The notes beneath the pieces were generated by a model. The model searched no databases, was not told where the DNA came from, and saw only the letters and a program-made list of their open reading frames with translations. A stretch of DNA of 61,155 bases from Cylindrodendrum hubeiense (taxonomy: Eukaryota; Ascomycota; Sordariomycetes; Hypocreales; Nectriaceae): contig JAANBB010000238.1 in the NCBI GenBank assembly GCA_014621425.1, positions 1-61,155 of the forward strand. The letters are read 5' to 3'. Below, piece by piece: positions 57,228 through 61,155 of the stretch. How positions within the stretch are numbered: the first letter of the stretch is position 1; the number at the start of each line of letters is the position of its first letter. Both the position numbers and the translations under genes were made by a program.

Positions 57228-58370
57228 ATGAGCAACCACTATCCGTCGCGGCGTCGCGGCCAGCCTCGACGCGACGATGATTTCCTAGCCTACGAGCCCA
57301 ATCAACCCTACCAAACCTTCGATCCTCAGAATGCGTACGACCCGTACGATCCGCATCAACAATACGCCCCTCGCAACTCATTCCCCGCGGAGCCCCGGTC
57401 GCCGCCCCGGTCGCCTCCCCGGCGCCACAAGTCCGAGAGACACCGTGGCACGCCAAGTCCGTACTATCAATCTGACGAGGCGGCCGAACCATCCCGCCGC
57501 CACGGCCAGCGTCATTCCCGCCACGATGAAGATCGTCGAGGCCGGAGCGCTGGCCCTGATCGCCGGGGACGTGGCCCCAGTCCGCTACCCTTTGCTCCAG
57601 ACCCCGAACCAACCCGTCGCTATCCCCGCTCATCGCGTCGGGAGCGGGATCCCCGTCCCGAGCGAGATATCCGTCCCGAGCGAGATATCCGTCCCGAACG
57701 GGATCTTCGCCCCGAAAGAAACCTTCGCTCTGAAAGAGACCCACGCCTGATAGACCCCTATGACGACCCGGGGTTCTACTCTCGGGACCCCCCTCCCCGT
57801 CACTACCCATCGGATCTCCGAGAGACATCCTCTCGAGATCGGCCCCGGCATTCACGCACCTCAGCCCGAGTGTCTCCCCCCGATCCCCGAGCCCGAGGTC
57901 GCAGTTCTCGTCATCCCGACAACGACGACGATGAATACAATAACACTCGCCGCCGGCGTCCTCGCTCCCAGACCAGGGGTGGTCACGATCGAGCCCCTTC
58001 CGGACCGTCCCCGACGCGGGGTCGCCCGCCTCCCACCCAGCGAGGACGGGAAGCTCCAGCTCGGCGCAGCTCTATGCCAGCCTCAACCAAAGCCCGCTCG
58101 CAGTGGTGGCAAAACCCTCTGCTTCAGGCGGGTGCCCGCACCGCATTAACTGCTGGCGCCCAGGCCGCCATGAAGTCTCGTAATGATCCCAGCCCTTGGA
58201 TGGGAGCGAAAGGTGCCAAGATTGCAACAGCTGCTTTGGGCGCTGCTCTGGTTGACGGCTTCATTGGTCAGAAGCACCCCAACAGTACAAGGCAGAATAT
58301 GGCCAAGGAGGGTGTGGACATGGCTTCGGGAATGGTAGGGTCCAGCGGGTCGCGCCATCATCGCCGATGA
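57228..58370 (+). CDS. Arg-rich disordered protein with small hydrophobic C-terminal domain
   Basis: An intronless frame of 380 residues from ATG 57228; upstream codons lack an ATG. Residues 1-300 are Arg/Pro/Ser/Asp-rich and almost certainly disordered, with SR/RS-like stretches. They include five copies of the hexapeptide RPERDI/L (coded by an 18-bp repeat at 57645-57734). The last about 80 residues are quite different: KARSQWWQNPLLQAGARTAL, a run of small residues with Ala/Gly spacing, then GAKIATAALGAALVDGFIGQ. This resembles a glycine-zipper type helix pair and occurs in conserved fungal proteins of unknown function. I do not recognise a function. Overlapping frames on the other strand mirror the repeats and are shadows. 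Confidence 0.8.
   Translation: MSNHYPSRRRGQPRRDDDFLAYEPNQPYQTFDPQNAYDPYDPHQQYAPRNSFPAEPRSPPRSPPRRHKSERHRGTPSPYYQSDEAAEPSRRHGQRHSRHDEDRRGRSAGPDRRGRGPSPLPFAPDPEPTRRYPRSSRRERDPRPERDIRPERDIRPERDLRPERNLRSERDPRLIDPYDDPGFYSRDPPPRHYPSDLRETSSRDRPRHSRTSARVSPPDPRARGRSSRHPDNDDDEYNNTRRRRPRSQTRGGHDRAPSGPSPTRGRPPPTQRGREAPARRSSMPASTKARSQWWQNPLLQAGARTALTAGAQAAMKSRNDPSPWMGAKGAKIATAALGAALVDGFIGQKHPNSTRQNMAKEGVDMASGMVGSSGSRHHRR
57645..57734 (+). repeat. 18-bp coding tandem repeat, five copies
   Basis: Five copies of an 18-bp unit (cgagatatccgtcccgag type) coding Arg-Asp-x-Arg-Pro-Glu, decaying toward the 3' end. Length change in multiples of 18 would keep frame. Confidence 0.85.
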
Positions 58371-59100
58371 TATGACGATATGACGTTAACATCTCTGATT
58401 CTATGGATTTGTTTAGTCCATCTTCTCCTCCTCTCTTCTTCATCGATGTCGACTCTTTCTTACCTCAATCTATCATTTAGTCAAATACTGTTTCTGTGAT
58501 ATAATAGGAGTTAGGTTTCTGGGGTTAGACAAAAATGAAAGTTGATACGGACAAAAGGGGGTATACATAGTAGTTCTGGTGTTGGAACATGGAAATTTTA
58601 GATTGGTCGGGCAAATACATGTTGTTGTTGTTGTTGTTGTTGTTGTTGTATTATTACCGTCATAAAGATAGCTACTAGAGAACTAGAGATATCTACAGAA
58701 TCCCGTATGGGCAAGATGACGTGCTAGGCTGGTGTCAACAGCTGAAGGAACCTTCTGGGGCCAGAGCTTGAGGTCTCATAGACCTGGCTCGGGCCTACAG
58801 TCCGTAGATTGCAATCCTTCTTCCTCTTCCATCTAGCAATTAAGCAGCCCTATTTGACCTATAATTTCGAGCCCAATATCCGTCAGCGGATTGTTAGGTG
58901 GATGTCAGCAACCCATATTCATTAACCAGCTTGGAATTATCCAGTGTCCCTATACCTGCCTGCCGGTATTTCAAGACCTTCAGAAATCAAGATCCGTATG
59001 ATAGGAATAACTGCAGATGGGAAAACCTCGCGGGAGCTCGTAGAGGGGGAAAAACCACTGCAGCTAGCATCCATTGATCAGGGCTATTGCTAGAGCCTTG
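58371..59100. other. 3' spacer with a GTT microsatellite
   Basis: About 730 bp. It includes (GTT)9 at 58621-58649. No gene recognised. Confidence 0.5.
58621..58649. repeat. (GTT)n microsatellite
   Basis: Nine uninterrupted GTT units plus a partial one, in noncoding DNA. Confidence 0.95.
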
Positions 59101-59174
59101 ATGCCTTTAGGTAGCCCGATTCTGTGACTTCCTATAGACCTGGATTAACAGCCGAGATCCGTAGATCAGGGCAT

Positions 59175-59400
59175 CTAAGACCCGAAGGTCTTAGTAGCCC
59201 GGGCCCGGAGGCCGAGGCAGGTGCCGAGACAGAGGTCAAGGTAGCTTAGGCCCAGAGGCCCAAGCAGGTGCTAAGACGCGGTGGCCTTACGCTCCTAGAT
59301 GCCGAGGCCCGGAGGCCTGGGCAGGTACTAAGACTAAGATAGCCTTATATACCTAAATGCCGAGTCGTGAGGATCAGGGCAGAGGTCAACGCCCACCTAG
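59175..59400. repeat. Degenerate repeat cluster with hairpin
   Basis: Three diverged copies of a cccggaggcc...caggtgctaagac unit (from about 59202, 59251 and 59309). They are preceded by a perfect hairpin at 59175-59194 (CTAAGACC, CGAA loop, GGTCTTAG). It looks like the remains of a repeated element; no coding capacity. Confidence 0.65.
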
Positions 59401-60680
59401 ATTGAAGCTGGTGTCGTGATTGCTGTTGACTTTGAGAGCTATACCTACTGCGAGGTCTGAGCCAGCGCTACAGTATGTATAAGAACCACAGCGGTGTTGT
59501 CGGGCAAATACACACAGTAGATTACATTCTTGTGTCCAAGTTCCACTCCCATCGTACAAACCAGCGATTTTCCTGTCTCCTTTCAGTGAGGCATACCAGA
59601 CAAATAAGTAGGCTTTTTATCTTAGTAAACAAGGCAATATCCTTTCTTTTACATCTACTCTGCACGTTACCCTGATACGAGCCCATCACCATGTTGGCGG
59701 CATCTTCGACGGGACCTTGACTGCGTTTAGGGATAAATATCCCAAGGACGGCATTGGTCGGCAGCACAGAACCCGTTGCAGCAAGTGCAGACATACTGGC
59801 CGTTCTTGAAAAATTCGCCTGTTGCTGTCTCTCAGATCTAGTCCACCTTTTACTAAAAACAACAATACCACCATGATAGGCACTTGTTAGTGACTCGCCG
59901 TACGTAGATACGCAAATGCTCATGCAACTAACACTAATTACGAGCTGCGGGGATCCAACGCTGATCTGCAGGACTCCATTTCATCGACGCTTGAGTCCAG
60001 TGTTTTATCCTCCTTGGTGTTGAACTGACACTGCTGGAAGGCGTTACAGTCCGGCACATCAATAATGCTCACATATATATCATTGCCTGCCGTATATTAT
60101 CAGCCCAAGGAGCTGTTATGTTTTAGAGGAGGAAATGAACACACTTGTTTCTCTAGTCTTGCCATTGACAGGGAAACTCATCTCGAACGGAGCTGGGCCA
60201 CCATGGAACGTAAGATGAACAGTCTGAGTGTCATTGCGGGACACCTCGTCGGGCAGAGGCCCTATTGAGTATCCCGAGGCCGACAATTACCAAGGAATAT
60301 TTTGTTTCAACCTATAGTTCTGAATCTGCTCTGATTGAGAAGTGATGTGTCGACGCTCAGTGATCTCAGCTTTTGTATATAGGTCGCACAGTATAGCCAT
60401 GTGCACTTTCAAGGTGTCCGGTATTGATGACCCGGAAAGCTGACAATGTAAGCTAGCGGCTATGATTACTGATGATGGTTGAACTTCAAAGCAAATATAT
60501 GAACCACTTTGTCACGCGGCTAACAGCTGAACAAGCCTCACAATGCGTAATCGACGATCCGTAATATATAAGTCCACCAAGGCACACAGTAGTCAGCTCA
60601 GGTCAAAGTTTGGAGATTAGCATCCAATTACCTCCACTATTTTACAAGACTATGGGAGGTCCCAGAAGGAGACAGTGGAC
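59401..60680. other. Gene-free right flank
   Basis: No convincing gene. A 133-residue minus frame (59522-59923) shows no family features I can name. Composition drifts to AT-rich toward the right. Confidence 0.45.
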
Positions 60681-61155
60681 ATATCTCCACTACTATTAGG
60701 ATACAATCTTGATTTACAGGTATATAGATAAGTTTCTAAAGAAACTTTAACTCTTGTAAGTAATCAGGCTAGTAGTATAAATAGGACTGGTATTGAGTAT
60801 GTTATGGAAACCGATGTGGCAGCAGGACACCCGTGTTATCCCTAGTAGTGAATCTCATCGCAGTGTGGTGGTCTAGGCTAGCCCAGAGGAAATAATCCTA
60901 ATTGCCTAGGAAGAGGACTGAGAATTAGAAAAAGAAATTAACTACAAATCCTTAGAAATCCTAAGATATACTCTAGATAGTTCTTAGATTTTTATAGGGA
61001 TTCTTAGAATATATAAAAAGAAATTCTAGAGAAATCTTAAGAATTTTCTTAAAATTTCTTTTATAATTTTTTAAATCTTTTTAAGAATTAATAGAGAATT
61101 TTTCTTAAGTTTTCTAGGAATATTTTAAATATATAATATCTAAGAAAATCTTAAA
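60681..61155. other. Strongly AT-rich right edge, RIP-like
   Basis: Composition falls sharply. From about 60900 the sequence is almost all A/T with many TTTA, TAAA and CTAG-type words and no open frames. This is the typical look of a repeat-induced-point-mutation block or AT isochore in ascomycetes. The original repeat cannot be identified. Confidence 0.7.

Noticed and set aside
57184..57855. 223-residue frame on the minus strand over the Arg-rich gene
   Set aside because: Its DGYLARDG repeats are the antisense of the 18-bp coding repeat. The plus-strand frame is longer and has a conserved-looking C-terminal domain.
59522..59923. 133-residue minus frame near the right end
   Set aside because: Some small-residue stretches suggest a membrane-protein remnant, but I cannot tie it to a family.

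Overview
This window is nuclear DNA from a filamentous ascomycete (Pezizomycotina). The evidence is short GT-AG introns of about 54-126 bp with CTRAY branch points, a Zn2Cys6 transcription factor, a HAC1/hacA gene with a 20-nt Ire1-type intron, dispersed 5S rRNA genes, an MDR-type ABC transporter relic, and an AT-rich right edge that looks RIP-like. Protein flavour (Erg6, PDH E1-beta, Ski2) suggests Sordariomycetes, possibly Hypocreales. I cannot name the species.

Layout. Positions 1-9,104 hold no recognisable gene, only simple repeats and pyrimidine tracts. From 9,105 to 34,244 lies a dense housekeeping block: F-box protein (-), Mcp1-like mitochondrial membrane protein (-), small C2H2 protein (+), an eight-exon Zn2Cys6 factor (-), a broken ABC-B transporter (+), zuotin (-), Mzm1-like LYR protein (+), Slt11 splicing factor (-), ERG6 (+), PDH E1-beta (+), SKI2 helicase (+) and Did2/CHMP1 (-). 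From 34,245 to 41,904 is a gene-poor stretch with a 5S rRNA gene, an interrupted tRNA-Cys gene and a decayed DUF427-like gene. From 41,905 to 51,323 lie HAC1 (+), the fork-protection subunit Csm3 (-), complex I 20.9-kDa subunit (+), a second identical 5S gene (-), a 2-oxoglutarate/Fe(II) oxygenase (+) and an AzgA-type purine permease (-). Positions 51,324-57,227 are gene-free apart from a TA-flanked MITE. An Arg-rich disordered protein follows at 57,228, and the window ends in degenerate repeats and very AT-rich DNA.

The genes do not form one pathway or a secondary-metabolite cluster. Functional links are loose: mitochondrial genes (Mcp1, Mzm1, PDH E1-beta, 20.9-kDa subunit), RNA and proteostasis genes (zuotin, Slt11, Ski2, Hac1), and head-to-head pairs that share promoters.

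The most unusual signal is the tRNA-Cys(GCA) gene at 36,249-36,373. Its D-stem is split by a 53-bp insert with every mark of a spliceosomal intron (GT donor, GCTAAC branch box 12 nt before the AG). Precise removal restores a perfect D-stem and a 72-nt tRNA. I know of no described tRNA gene of this type.
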